Assembly: GCA_002391555.1 (NCBI GenBank)
Contig: DGFG01000143.1
Location: forward strand, 1-19,033
Direction of reading: 5' to 3'
Length of the DNA: 19,033 nucleotides
From: Firmicutes bacterium UBA3906
GTDB taxonomy: Bacteria; Bacillota; Clostridia; Caldicoprobacterales; DTU083
The position numbers and the translations under genes were made by a program. Positions 1 through 7,656 of this stretch are shown piece by piece (the first letter of the stretch is position 1; the number at the start of each line of letters is the position of its first letter). Under the pieces are notes generated by a model. The model searched no databases and was not told the origin of the DNA. It saw nothing but the letters and a program-made list of their open reading frames with translations.

Positions 1-19
1 AGATGTGTATAAGAGACAG
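1..19 (+). other. Tn5/Nextera mosaic-end adapter left on the contig end
   Basis: The first 19 bases match exactly the Tn5 mosaic-end sequence used in Nextera/tagmentation libraries. They sit flush with the end of the sequence and shift directly into truB coding sequence. They are a library artefact and not part of the genome. The apparent ATG at base 3 and the residues it would encode before about base 20 are not real. Confidence 0.95.
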
Positions 20-365
20 AACTATGTCATTTCTGCTGAGAAATGCTACAGGCAATTTCTTAATTGAGAACTCTTACACCTTAGATGAACTAAGTAGGTC
101 TGTAGAGACCGGTGACATAGATAAGCTCCTTTTACCGGTTGATAAAGTGTTAGCTTCTTATATGCCATATATAAGGCTAAATAAAAAATCCTATAGCAAA
201 ATTATAAATGGTAACTGGGTCAGTGTAGATAATGTAATAGAAAAGGAAGATCATAGTTCGGAGGGCCTATATAGGATATATTGTGAACACCAGTTTATAG
301 GTATCGGTAATTATGATACATACAGTAAGCCAAAGTATATAAAGATTAAAACTATGCTAATGTGA
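20..365 (+). CDS. truB: tRNA pseudouridine synthase B, C-terminal part (5'-truncated)
   Basis: This is the last ~115 codons of TruB, which makes pseudouridine 55 in the T-loop of tRNAs. The visible part starts at a TMSFLLRNATGNF segment followed by IENSYTLDEL. This matches the conserved end of the TruB catalytic domain, where an arginine-rich (R/G)-x-G-x-F stretch precedes a 'leading to the ΨDEL' type helix. The rest is the variable, PUA-like C-terminal domain. The catalytic aspartate region lies upstream and is missing because the sequence starts here with an adapter. The TGA stop at 363-365 lies 8 bases before the preferred ribF ATG, so the two are likely cotranscribed. The truB-ribF-rpsO order is standard in Firmicutes and supports the call. 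The C-terminal domain is poorly conserved, so the identification rests on the short core segment plus context. Confidence 0.85.
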
Positions 366-373
366 GGCAAAAA

Positions 374-1300
374 ATGAAAGTATTATTTAATTACAATGGA
401 CAATATAAAATAAAAAACAGTAGCGCTGTTGCCTTGGGTACCTTTGATGGGATTCATATTGGTCACCAAGAGCTAATTATGCTATTAGAAAAGCAAAAAG
501 CTAAAGGATACAATACTGTTATATATACCTTTATCAATCATCCAATGACAGTACTGCAAGCGGAAAAGGCTCCCTTGCAGCTAATGACAGTCAAAGAAAA
601 GATAAAGGAGCTCTCAAAATACAAGATTGATTTTCTTATACTTAATCCCTTTAACGATGAACTAAAAATCAAATCTAGGGATCAGTTTTTATTAGAGCTA
701 ATTGATAATTTAAATGCAAAATCAATAATAACAGGCTTTAATCATCGGTTTGGTAGTAAGGGCTTAGGTGACACTAACTATTTACGTACAAGATCCAAGG
801 AACAAGGCTTTGAATTAATGACAGTAGAACCAGTCAAATTAGGAGAAAACATTGTAAGTAGTACCTTAATTAGAGACCTCGTGGCAAGCGGCAAGGTTAG
901 AGAAGCAGCTACTATGCTTGGCCGTCCCTATAAACTCACTGGAAAAGTTGTAAAGGGCTTTGGACTTGGTAGAAAACTGGGATTTCCAACTGCAAATATG
1001 AGATACCCAAAAAATAAGCAGATACCAGGACTAGGAATTTATGCAGTAGAATGTAAGTTGAGCAACAGGACATATATGGGAGTTACCAGTATTGGCTATA
1101 ATCCTACATTTGATAGGAAAGAAATCAGCATAGAAACATATATTATGGATTTTAACGAGGATATTTACGGTAAAGATTTAAGTGTTTCTTTTATAGAGAA
1201 AATACGGGATGAGATTAAGTTCGCTAGCAAGGAAGAACTCTCTGAGCAAATAAATAAAGATGTATTTACTGCAAGAAAGTTGATTTACAAAATACGCTAA
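374..1300 (+). CDS. ribF: Bifunctional riboflavin kinase / FMN adenylyltransferase (FAD synthetase)
   Basis: RibF phosphorylates riboflavin to FMN and then adenylylates FMN to FAD in the cytosol. The N-terminal nucleotidyltransferase domain (about residues 1-165) shows the ALGTFDG segment with HIGH at 28-31, GFNHRFG at 121-127 and an SST motif at 162-164. The C-terminal kinase domain (about 183-308) shows GFGLGRKLGFPTAN (GFPTAN at 203-208), which binds nucleotide and flavin. It also has the IETYI segment with the likely catalytic Glu254. Length (308 aa) is normal for the family. I prefer ATG 374 over the upstream in-frame GTG at 362: a GAGG Shine-Dalgarno lies at 364-367 with good spacing to 374, while the GTG overlaps the truB stop and has no site before it. 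The rpsO promoter lies inside the 3' end of this gene. Confidence 0.95.
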   Translation: MKVLFNYNGQYKIKNSSAVALGTFDGIHIGHQELIMLLEKQKAKGYNTVIYTFINHPMTVLQAEKAPLQLMTVKEKIKELSKYKIDFLILNPFNDELKIKSRDQFLLELIDNLNAKSIITGFNHRFGSKGLGDTNYLRTRSKEQGFELMTVEPVKLGENIVSSTLIRDLVASGKVREAATMLGRPYKLTGKVVKGFGLGRKLGFPTANMRYPKNKQIPGLGIYAVECKLSNRTYMGVTSIGYNPTFDRKEISIETYIMDFNEDIYGKDLSVSFIEKIRDEIKFASKEELSEQINKDVFTARKLIYKIR

Positions 1301-1312
1301 TTGTGATATGAT
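1284..1312 (+). promoter_or_regulatory. Sigma-A promoter for rpsO (extended -10)
   Basis: TTTACA (1284-1289, five of six to TTGACA) and TATGAT (1307-1312, five of six to TATAAT) are separated by 17 bp. TG lies one base before the -10, giving an extended -10. The -35 is inside the last codons of ribF. Transcription would start near 1319, giving a leader of about 94 nt before rpsO. Confidence 0.75.
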
Positions 1313-1330
1313 AACGAATAGCTATGAAAG

Positions 1331-1388
1331 GCAACCATATTCTCGGATTTACGATTTACTCCGACGTATTTCTGTGATTATGGGGTTT
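1331..1388 (+). promoter_or_regulatory. Structured rpsO leader, candidate S15 autoregulatory pseudoknot
   Basis: The leader holds nested complementary segments. CCATA (1335-1339) can pair with TATGG (1379-1383), and TCGGA (1343-1347) with TCCGA (1360-1364). The 12-nt loop of the inner stem contains TACG (1350-1353), which can pair with CGTA (1365-1368) just past the stem, forming an H-type pseudoknot. S15 is known to repress its own mRNA through varied leader folds in several bacteria, including a pseudoknot in E. coli. That this leader does the same is inference from structure and position. Confidence 0.5.
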
Positions 1389-1412
1389 AATAATTAAGGA
1401 GGTGAATATCCT

Positions 1413-1676
1413 ATGGATCAAGCAAAAAAAGCTGCTATTATTGAGAACTACAAGCTACATGATGTTGATACAGGCTCAGCAGAGGTACAAATCGCTCTCC
1501 TCACTGAAAGAATCAACCATCTAAATGAGCATTTAAAGGTTCACAAAAAGGATCATCATTCTAGAAGAGGTTTGCTTATGATGGTCGGACGCAGAAGAGG
1601 TCTGTTAAACTATCTAATGAAAAAGGATATTAACAGATATAGAAGTATCATAGAAAAGTTAAATTTAAGAAAATAA
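1413..1676 (+). CDS. rpsO: 30S ribosomal protein S15
   Basis: S15 is a primary 16S rRNA-binding protein that organises the central domain of the small subunit. The 87-residue length is close to the usual 88-89. The sequence contains the family signature across [19 protein letters not shown], then [32 protein letters not shown]. The conserved His/Asp/Ser region ([11 protein letters not shown]) contacts rRNA. A strong AAGGAGGTGA Shine-Dalgarno (1396-1405) precedes ATG 1413. The gene has its own promoter at the end of ribF, a structured leader, and a hairpin terminator three bases after the stop. It is therefore expressed as its own unit, possibly with some readthrough to pnp as in other bacteria. 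Nothing unusual is seen in the protein. Confidence 0.98.
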   Translation: MDQAKKAAIIENYKLHDVDTGSAEVQIALLTERINHLNEHLKVHKKDHHSRRGLLMMVGRRRGLLNYLMKKDINRYRSIIEKLNLRK

Positions 1677-1678
1677 GA

Positions 1679-1705
1679 GGAGCGGTTATCCGCTCCCTTG
1701 TTTTG
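1679..1705 (+). terminator. Rho-independent terminator after rpsO
   Basis: A 7-bp GC-rich stem, GGAGCGG (1679-1685) with CCGCTCC (1690-1696), closes a TTAT loop. It is followed by the T-rich CTTGTTTTG. The T tract is interrupted, so readthrough into pnp is plausible. Confidence 0.8.
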
Positions 1706-1802
1706 CCTAAAGTAGGTACCAGATATTTCCTTGCTATTCCATGAAACTATCTTAAATTTTAAAAGTACAAGGTGAAATAATATACATAATCAAGACAGTA
1801 TT

Positions 1803-1822
1803 CAAATCGTAATTACGGTTTG
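1803..1822 (+). promoter_or_regulatory. Hairpin directly before the pnp ribosome binding site
   Basis: CAAATCGT (1803-1810) pairs with ACGGTTTG (1815-1822), eight pairs with one G-U, around an AATT loop. The GGGAGG site for pnp (1825-1830) begins three bases later. In E. coli the pnp mRNA is autoregulated through a leader stem that is cleaved and then degraded by PNPase. A similar role here is only a possibility. No convincing pnp promoter was found; TTTAAA/TATACA at 1758-1786 is weak. Confidence 0.4.
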
Positions 1823-1840
1823 AAGGGAGGTAATTTTTTA

Positions 1841-4000
1841 GTGGATCATAAAATTTATACAATGGACTTTGCAGGAAGAGAATTGTCCATAGAAGTTGGC
1901 AAATTGGCAGAACAGGCCAACGGAGCATGTACTGTGAGGTATGGAGATACACTCGTATTTGTAGCTGCTACTGCTTCAGAAGAACCTAGGGAGGGTATAG
2001 ATTTCTTCCCATTGAGTGTGAACTTTGAGGAAAAGCTTTATGCAGTAGGGAGAATCCCTGGAGGATTTATAAAAAGAGAGGGAAGGCCTACAGAGAAGGC
2101 TATACTAACATCTAGGTTAATAGATAGACCCCTTCGTCCCTTATTCCCTGAAGGATACAGAAATGACGTAAGCATATATGCATCAGCTCATTCTATAGAT
2201 CCTGAGTATCCACCAGAGGTTTATGCTATGATAGGTTCTTCCTTAGCCTTATCTATATCCGACATACCATTTGAAGGGCCTACTGGTTCTGTAGCTGTAG
2301 GCCTAGTAGATGGAGAATATATTATTAATCCAAATAGCCAGCAAAGAGAAAAGAGTAGTTTGGATTTAATCGTTTCAGGAACAAAGGATGCAATTATGAT
2401 GGTAGAAGCTGGAGCTCATGAGATCAGCGAAGAAGAGATGTTAGAAGCCATCATGCTAGCCCACGATTATATAAAAGAAGTTGTTAAGTTCCAAGAAATG
2501 ATTGTCAAGGAAGTAGGTAAAGAAAAAAAGGACTATGTATCCTATCTTCCAGAGGAAGAACTAGAAAAGCAGGTCAGGACCTTTGCCTTTGAAAGGGTGA
2601 AGGAAGCTGTTATGGAGTTTGATAGGAAGGTACGTCAAGAACGTACAAAAGAAGTTACACAAGAAATACATGATCATTTCAAAGAAATATATCCAGAACA
2701 GGCTAGTGATGTAGATAGTGTAATCTATAAAATTACTGAAGAGGTAGTACGTAGCCGTATTCTCAACGATGGTGTACGTCCCGACGGAAGAGCTATGGAT
2801 GAGATAAGGACCTTATCTTCAGAAGTTGGCGCCCTACCTAGAACTCATGGTTCAGGCCTATTTAGTAGAGGACAGACACAAGTACTTACTATTTGTACAC
2901 TTGCTGCCTTAGGCGACATGCAGGTCCTAGATGGATTATGGGAAGAAGAATCAAAAAGATATATCCATCACTACAATTTCCCAAGCTTTAGCGTTGGTGA
3001 AACAAGACCATCAAGGGGCCCTGGTAGACGTGAGATAGGACATGGTTATCTGGCGGAAAGAGCTCTAGAGCCAGTTATCCCTAGCGAAGAAGAATTCCCA
3101 TATACTATTAGACTGGTATCTGAGGTAATGAGCTCTAACGGTTCATCTTCTATGGCTAGTGTATGTGGTAGTACATTATCCTTAATGGATGCAGGAGTAC
3201 CAATAAAAAGTCCAGTTGCAGGTATAGCAATGGGTCTTATAAAGGATGAGGCTAGCGAAAAGATAGCTATACTCACAGACATACAAGGACTAGAAGACTT
3301 TTTAGGTGACATGGACTTCAAGGTAGCAGGAACAAAGAATGGTATAACTGCTATCCAGATGGACATCAAGATAAAGGGAATAGACAGAAAGATTTTAGAA
3401 CAGGCGTTAGAACAGGCCAGAATAGGTAGATTAAAAATCATGGAAAGCATGCTATCAGTGATTTCTGAGCCTAGACAAGCCCTGTCTCCTTATGCACCAA
3501 AAATCATCCAAACAACAATAGATCCTGACAAGATACGTGATGTAATTGGTACAGGTGGAAAGGTCATCAACAAGATAATTGATGATACTGGCGTAAAAAT
3601 TGATATTGAGGATGATGGTAGAGTATATATTTCTTCTTCTGACCAGGAAGCAAATGAAAGAGCACTAAAGATTATACAAGGGATTGTCAAAGAAGTAGAA
3701 GTTGGCGAAGTATACACGGGCAAGGTTATGAGAATTTTAAACTTTGGTGCCTTTGTAGAATTCCTGCCAGGCAAAGAAGGAATGGTTCACATTTCCAAGC
3801 TGGCACATAAACGTGTTGAAAAAGTAGAAGATGTAGTAAATATAGGAGATGAAATAGAAGTTAAGGTAATAGAGATAGACAACCAAGGAAGGATTAACCT
3901 ATCTCACAAGGATACCTTACCTCCTCCACCAAAAGACGAAAAAAGCCGAAATGACAGACCAAAAAGCAGAAGACACTACAATCAAAAACAAGACAAATAA
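1841..4000 (+). CDS. pnp: Polyribonucleotide nucleotidyltransferase (PNPase)
   Basis: PNPase is a trimeric 3'-to-5' phosphorolytic exoribonuclease that degrades mRNA in the cytosol, often with RNase Y, whose gene is also in this window. Domain order is complete: a first RNase PH-like core (about 10-145), a helical linker domain (about 150-310), a second catalytic core with the phosphate-binding [14 protein letters not shown] segment near residue 431 and [19 protein letters not shown], a KH domain (about 558-612, GTGGKVIN loop near 570), and an S1 domain (about 622-692). A basic, glutamine-rich tail follows. The start is GTG 1841, chosen because GGGAGG at 1825-1830 is well placed and [12 protein letters not shown] matches the usual start. 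The upstream in-frame TTG at 1820 overlaps this site. At 719 aa the protein is normal. A strong hairpin terminator follows. Confidence 0.97.
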   Translation: MDHKIYTMDFAGRELSIEVGKLAEQANGACTVRYGDTLVFVAATASEEPREGIDFFPLSVNFEEKLYAVGRIPGGFIKREGRPTEKAILTSRLIDRPLRPLFPEGYRNDVSIYASAHSIDPEYPPEVYAMIGSSLALSISDIPFEGPTGSVAVGLVDGEYIINPNSQQREKSSLDLIVSGTKDAIMMVEAGAHEISEEEMLEAIMLAHDYIKEVVKFQEMIVKEVGKEKKDYVSYLPEEELEKQVRTFAFERVKEAVMEFDRKVRQERTKEVTQEIHDHFKEIYPEQASDVDSVIYKITEEVVRSRILNDGVRPDGRAMDEIRTLSSEVGALPRTHGSGLFSRGQTQVLTICTLAALGDMQVLDGLWEEESKRYIHHYNFPSFSVGETRPSRGPGRREIGHGYLAERALEPVIPSEEEFPYTIRLVSEVMSSNGSSSMASVCGSTLSLMDAGVPIKSPVAGIAMGLIKDEASEKIAILTDIQGLEDFLGDMDFKVAGTKNGITAIQMDIKIKGIDRKILEQALEQARIGRLKIMESMLSVISEPRQALSPYAPKIIQTTIDPDKIRDVIGTGGKVINKIIDDTGVKIDIEDDGRVYISSSDQEANERALKIIQGIVKEVEVGEVYTGKVMRILNFGAFVEFLPGKEGMVHISKLAHKRVEKVEDVVNIGDEIEVKVIEIDNQGRINLSHKDTLPPPPKDEKSRNDRPKSRRHYNQKQDK

Positions 4001-4004
4001 TATA

Positions 4005-4040
4005 GTAAACATAAACTTTTAAAGTTTATGTTTACTTTTT
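4005..4040 (+). terminator. Rho-independent terminator after pnp
   Basis: A perfect 12-bp stem, GTAAACATAAAC (4005-4016) with GTTTATGTTTAC (4024-4035), is followed at once by TTTTT (4036-4040). The stem is AT-rich but long. It begins four bases after the pnp stop. Confidence 0.88.
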
Positions 4041-4099
4041 ATCATATCTTTTTCCTGTTCGAATATGAATAGATTAAAAGATATGAGGTGTGTTTTTTT

Positions 4100-4810
4100 A
4101 TGAAATCATTTGTACTATCAATAAACAAAAGAACACTACTTAACCTTCTAGCTATTAGTCTTATACTAATAGCATTACTTGTGATAGGCTTTAATGATTC
4201 AGTTGATGTGTTTGCCACTAATACAGAAGCAATTTACAGGGGTAATGAAAACAAGCCCTATATAGCCTTTGAATGCAATGTGGTATGGGGCACAGAGTAT
4301 GTGCCACAAATGCTTGACATTTTCAAGGAAAGAGGAATAAAAATCACATTTTTTATAGGCGGGGAATGGGCTAATGACAACCCTGAACTACTACAACGAA
4401 TGGTTGATGAAGGACATGAAATTGGAAACCATGGTTATAGTCATAAATACCATAGCAAGCTTGACTTTGGAGCAAACACAAGTGAAATACAAAAGACTGA
4501 AGATAAAATCAAAGCGATAACTGGCAAGAAAACTAGCTTGTTTGCTCCTCCATATGGAGATTTTAACGAGATAACATTAAGGTCTGCAAAGTCTTTGGGC
4601 TATAAAACGATCATGTGGAGTAAGGACACTATTGACTGGAGAAGAGATGGAGTAGATAAAATTATAAATCGTGTTCTAAATAATCCGGAAAATGGTGACC
4701 TTGTACTGATGCATCCTACTCAAGATACTGTAAAAGCACTGCATGTTATAATAGATAAACTAACGGAGCTAGGATACGAGATTACTACTGTCTCTAAAGC
4801 AATAGAATAA
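4100..4810 (+). CDS. Membrane-anchored NodB-fold polysaccharide deacetylase-like protein (YlxY/PdaB type)
   Basis: This family has the carbohydrate esterase 4 (NodB) fold; relatives deacetylate peptidoglycan or act in spore cortex formation. Residues 12-30 form one hydrophobic segment, an uncleaved anchor or signal, so the domain (about 52-236) faces outward. Motif 2 is kept as H111-GYS-H115, a metal-binding pair. The motif 3 region is APPYG (149-153) without the usual leading arginine. WSKDTIDW (173-180) and LMHP with His205 match motifs 4 and 5. The first motif, normally TFDDGP, is instead ECNVVWG (58-64), so the catalytic-base and metal-binding aspartates are not present in canonical form. 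ATG 4100 follows an AGGTG site; the GTG at 4088 is part of that site. Position between pnp and the M16 peptidase matches B. subtilis ylxY. Enzymatic activity is uncertain. Confidence 0.85.
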   Translation: MKSFVLSINKRTLLNLLAISLILIALLVIGFNDSVDVFATNTEAIYRGNENKPYIAFECNVVWGTEYVPQMLDIFKERGIKITFFIGGEWANDNPELLQRMVDEGHEIGNHGYSHKYHSKLDFGANTSEIQKTEDKIKAITGKKTSLFAPPYGDFNEITLRSAKSLGYKTIMWSKDTIDWRRDGVDKIINRVLNNPENGDLVLMHPTQDTVKALHVIIDKLTELGYEITTVSKAIE

Positions 4811-4848
4811 GGATTTTATAGCATTTACAAAGGATATGAATCTGGAAT

Positions 4849-4854
4849 AGGTGA
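4849..4854 (+). promoter_or_regulatory. Ribosome binding site that sets the M16 peptidase start
   Basis: AGGTGA lies five bases before TTG 4860. The GTG at 4851, which would give a protein three codons longer, is itself inside this site and has no other Shine-Dalgarno close upstream. Confidence 0.7.
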
Positions 4855-4859
4855 AATAC

Positions 4860-6131
4860 TTGATAGATTGTTTTACTACTGATAATGGTATTAGAGTTAT
4901 ATATGAGACCCTGCCACATTTTAATAGTGTTAGTATAGGACTCTGGTTTGGTATTGGGTCTGCTTATGAAGGTAAAAAAGACAATGGTATAACCCATTTT
5001 ATCGAGCATCTACTATTTAAGGGAACTGAAAAAAGGAGCCCAAGGCAAATTGCAGTTGAAGTAGATGCTATAGGAGGTCAAATAAACGCCTTTACCGCAA
5101 AGGAGTACACTTGTCTATATTGTAAACTTTTAGATGAACATATAGAACTAGGCTTTGACATACTTTCTGATATGGTAATCAACTCTTTATTTGATGAAGC
5201 TGAAATAGCAAAGGAGAAAGGGGTTATTTTAGAAGAAATCTGTATGTATGAGGATTCACCTGAGGATTTAGTCTATGAGAACCTTGCAAAAAATTATTTT
5301 CTAAATCATCCCTTAGCCTTGCCTATTATAGGAAGGACTCAAAACATAAGAGCTTTTACTAGAAAGCAGATAGTGGACTTTTACCATAGTTACTTTACGC
5401 CAAATAACCTGGTGATCTCAGTAGCAGGTAAATTTAACAAAGAAAGACTTAAGGACCTTATAAATAAGTACTTTGCTAGCTGGAACGTAAAAGGCAAGCA
5501 GCCAGTAAAGAAAAAAGTAAAAGATACAGGGACAGGAATAAGCTACAACAAAAAAGATATAGAGCAAATCCATTTGTCTTTTGCCTTTCCTGGGGTAGAG
5601 TTAAAAAGCGAAGCCTTTTACCCTAGTCAAGTCTTAAATAGTATATTAGGAGGGAGTATGAGTTCTAGGCTCTTTCAAAAAGTGAGAGAAGATAAGGGAC
5701 TCGTATACTCAATCTATTCATTTTCTTTAGCCTATATGGCCGGTGGGATGTTTGTAATAAGCACGAGTATGAAGACAGATCACATAACAGAGGTCCTAAA
5801 AATAGTAATAGAGGAATTAGAGACCTTAAGAAATAAGGGAATAAGCGAGACTGAACTAACTATGGCAAAGGACCATCTAAAGGGCAACTATATAATGGGC
5901 TTAGAGAGCGCAGATAGCAGAATGACTGCCCTAGGAATGAACAAACTCTTACTTGATTATGTAAGTAGTCCAGCTGAAACTATCAAAAAAATAAATGATG
6001 TCAGTTTAGCTCAGGTAAGTTCCTGTATTGATATGATATTCGGTGCTAAAAAATATACAGTATCAACGGTAAGTAGTAATGATATGACAGAAGAAATAAG
6101 TAACCTATTTAAGGAGTCTAATTATTTATAG
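4860..6131 (+). CDS. M16-family zinc metallopeptidase (MlpA/YmxG-like)
   Basis: This is a cytosolic processing-type peptidase related to mitochondrial processing peptidase beta. The inverted zinc motif HxxEH is intact as H46-FI-E49-H50, and the third ligand Glu126 lies in LEEICMYED, 76 residues later as in the family. The second half contains the GGSMSSRLFQKVREDKGLVYSIYS segment that closes the substrate chamber. At 423 aa it has one N-domain and one C-domain, typical of the bacterial form. There is no signal peptide or membrane segment. TTG 4860 gives a start reading (M)IDCFTTDNGIRV, like homologues that begin MI-x-x-x-T-L-x-N-G. It follows the deacetylase-like gene by 49 bases and is likely cotranscribed. 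In B. subtilis the equivalent gene also follows ylxY. The substrate is unknown. Confidence 0.93.
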   Translation: MIDCFTTDNGIRVIYETLPHFNSVSIGLWFGIGSAYEGKKDNGITHFIEHLLFKGTEKRSPRQIAVEVDAIGGQINAFTAKEYTCLYCKLLDEHIELGFDILSDMVINSLFDEAEIAKEKGVILEEICMYEDSPEDLVYENLAKNYFLNHPLALPIIGRTQNIRAFTRKQIVDFYHSYFTPNNLVISVAGKFNKERLKDLINKYFASWNVKGKQPVKKKVKDTGTGISYNKKDIEQIHLSFAFPGVELKSEAFYPSQVLNSILGGSMSSRLFQKVREDKGLVYSIYSFSLAYMAGGMFVISTSMKTDHITEVLKIVIEELETLRNKGISETELTMAKDHLKGNYIMGLESADSRMTALGMNKLLLDYVSSPAETIKKINDVSLAQVSSCIDMIFGAKKYTVSTVSSNDMTEEISNLFKESNYL

Positions 6132-6218
6132 GGTTAATCATTTTATAGGCCTAGGGATAACATCTAAATAAAAATCATCATATTATAAATCATAATTAGC
6201 TTCTCTTGAGGTATAAGT

Positions 6219-7412
6219 ATGATGATAGTAATTCAAAAGTTTGGTGGAACTACCGTTTCTAGTGTATCTAAGCGTCTTTTGGTAGCAAAAAGGATAAAGG
6301 ATACGATTGATCTTGGACTATCCCCGATAGCTGTTATTTCTGCAATAGGTAGGCTAGGAGAACCCTACTCAACAGATAGCTTGTTAAGCCTTGTAAGACC
6401 TAATAGGATAAAAGCAAGAGACTTGGATCTTTTGATGTCGGTAGGAGAAATAATTTCATGTGTATTAATGGTAGACACTTTAGCTAGCATAGGTGTTAAT
6501 GCAAAGCCCTATACAGGAGGACAGGCTGGAATAATAACAGACGAAAGCTATGGTAAAGCAAATATTCTACATGTAAAGCCTGAACCTATACTAGAATGCT
6601 TAAAGAAAGGAATAGTTCCCGTAGTTGCAGGATTTCAGGGTATAACAGAGCATGGCCAGATAACTACTCTAGGCAGGGGTGGTAGTGATACAAGTGCAGC
6701 CATACTAGCCAAGGCAGTAGATGCTGACAGAATTGAAATCTACACAGATGTAGATGGTATAATGACAGCTGATCCTAACATAGTAAAAGAGGCAAGAAAA
6801 CTAAATGAACTGTCATACTCAGAGCTGTTTGAGATGGCAGATCAAGGAGCAAAAGTTATCCATCCCAAGGCTGTTTCAATTGCTATGAGTAAACAGATTC
6901 CTCTGATAATTAAAAATATAGCTGGTAATGACCCTGGAACCCTTATATCAAATCGCAAAATTGAAAAGCAAAAAAAGGATCTGGTTACCTCAATAGTACA
7001 CATTAGCGGCCGGTGTCAGGTTAAAGCCTTATATGACAACAGCGATGAAAAGATAGGTATCCTAAAAGAACTTGCAGATAAGGGTATAAGCCTAGATATT
7101 ATAAATGTCTTCCCAAGTCATATGGTCTTTACTATTGAAAAGCAAGCAAAAGTTCAGGTTGAGCAAATACTAGCTAGTATGGCAACTAGCTTTTCTGTTC
7201 TTGATGGCTTATGTAAAGTATCTATTATAGGAGAAGGGATGAAAGGTGTACCAGGTGTTATCTATAAGGCTATAAAGCTGCTATCTGAGCAAGGAATTGA
7301 GGTACTTCAGACATCTGATTCCCATACCACCATATCATGCCTTATTAAGGAGAAAGAAGCAGAAAGGGCTGTTTCTATCTTACATCAAGGTTATTGTCTA
7401 CTAGAAAGTTAA
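6219..7412 (+). CDS. Aspartokinase with C-terminal ACT domains (DapG-like)
   Basis: It phosphorylates aspartate at the head of lysine, diaminopimelate, methionine and threonine synthesis. The kinase domain (about 1-240) shows KFGGT (7-11), the TLGRGGSDTSAAILA nucleotide loop, IYTDVDGIMTADP and the FEMADQGAKVIHPKAV segment. Two ACT regulatory domains follow (about 262-397), the last with IIGEGMKGVPGVIYKAIKLL and a QTSDSHTTISCLI strand, so allosteric feedback by an amino acid is expected. At 397 aa it has the length of the DapG class, which in B. subtilis sits in the dipicolinate synthase operon and is inhibited by diaminopimelate. Here dpaA and dpaB are not next to it, so the spore link is inferred only from synteny. 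TTGAGGT (6207-6212 region) precedes ATG 6219; the next codon is also ATG. Confidence 0.93.
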   Translation: MMIVIQKFGGTTVSSVSKRLLVAKRIKDTIDLGLSPIAVISAIGRLGEPYSTDSLLSLVRPNRIKARDLDLLMSVGEIISCVLMVDTLASIGVNAKPYTGGQAGIITDESYGKANILHVKPEPILECLKKGIVPVVAGFQGITEHGQITTLGRGGSDTSAAILAKAVDADRIEIYTDVDGIMTADPNIVKEARKLNELSYSELFEMADQGAKVIHPKAVSIAMSKQIPLIIKNIAGNDPGTLISNRKIEKQKKDLVTSIVHISGRCQVKALYDNSDEKIGILKELADKGISLDIINVFPSHMVFTIEKQAKVQVEQILASMATSFSVLDGLCKVSIIGEGMKGVPGVIYKAIKLLSEQGIEVLQTSDSHTTISCLIKEKEAERAVSILHQGYCLLES

Positions 7413-7520
7413 GCTAAAGTAGGCAAATAGCAGGACAACTAGTTATGCAAAAGTCCATTTATAATCATATATGACTATACTATCTTTTTTCTTTGTAATA
7501 TGGAAGAGACAGGCTGGAAG

Positions 7521-7529
7521 TGTTATAAT
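7521..7529 (+). promoter_or_regulatory. Extended -10 promoter before spoIIIE
   Basis: TG at 7521-7522, one base and then a perfect TATAAT (7524-7529) form an extended -10. The -35 position (around 7501-7506, TGGAAG) is poor, as is common for extended -10 promoters. Transcription would begin near 7536. Confidence 0.6.
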
Positions 7530-7535
7530 GGATGA

Positions 7536-7599
7536 AGCAAGGCTTAATATAACTACATCTTTGCTATTTTTTATGATTCTTTAACTAGTACAAGCCTTT
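7536..7599 (+). promoter_or_regulatory. Possible attenuator in the spoIIIE leader
   Basis: AGCAAGG (7536-7542) can pair with CTTTGCT (7559-7565), followed by A and six Ts (7567-7572), a weak terminator form. The overlapping AAGGCTT (7539-7545) can instead pair perfectly with AAGCCTT (7592-7598), which would break the terminator stem. No ligand-binding fold or leader peptide is evident, so this is a structural suggestion only. Confidence 0.3.
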
Positions 7600-7643
7600 A
7601 TAAGGTTCAAGATAGCTTAAATGTATTTGATATATAATGCAAA

Positions 7644-7649
7644 GGGTGA
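7644..7649 (+). promoter_or_regulatory. Ribosome binding site that sets the spoIIIE start
   Basis: GGGTGA ends seven bases before TTG 7657. The in-frame ATG at 7621 has no comparable site upstream. Confidence 0.65.
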
Positions 7650-7656
7650 AAGAGCT

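Noticed and set aside
1752..1952. Minus-strand frame across the pnp start
   Set aside because: It overlaps the pnp ribosome binding site and conserved N-terminus, with no Shine-Dalgarno or recognisable product.
3046..3774. Open frames on the minus strand within pnp
   Set aside because: They lie fully opposite conserved PNPase coding sequence, show no family features and have no sensible start signals.
4041..4085. Possible sigma-E promoter before the deacetylase-like gene
   Set aside because: A TCATATC segment resembles the -35, but no -10 close to CATACA-x-T is found at the usual 14-15 base spacing.
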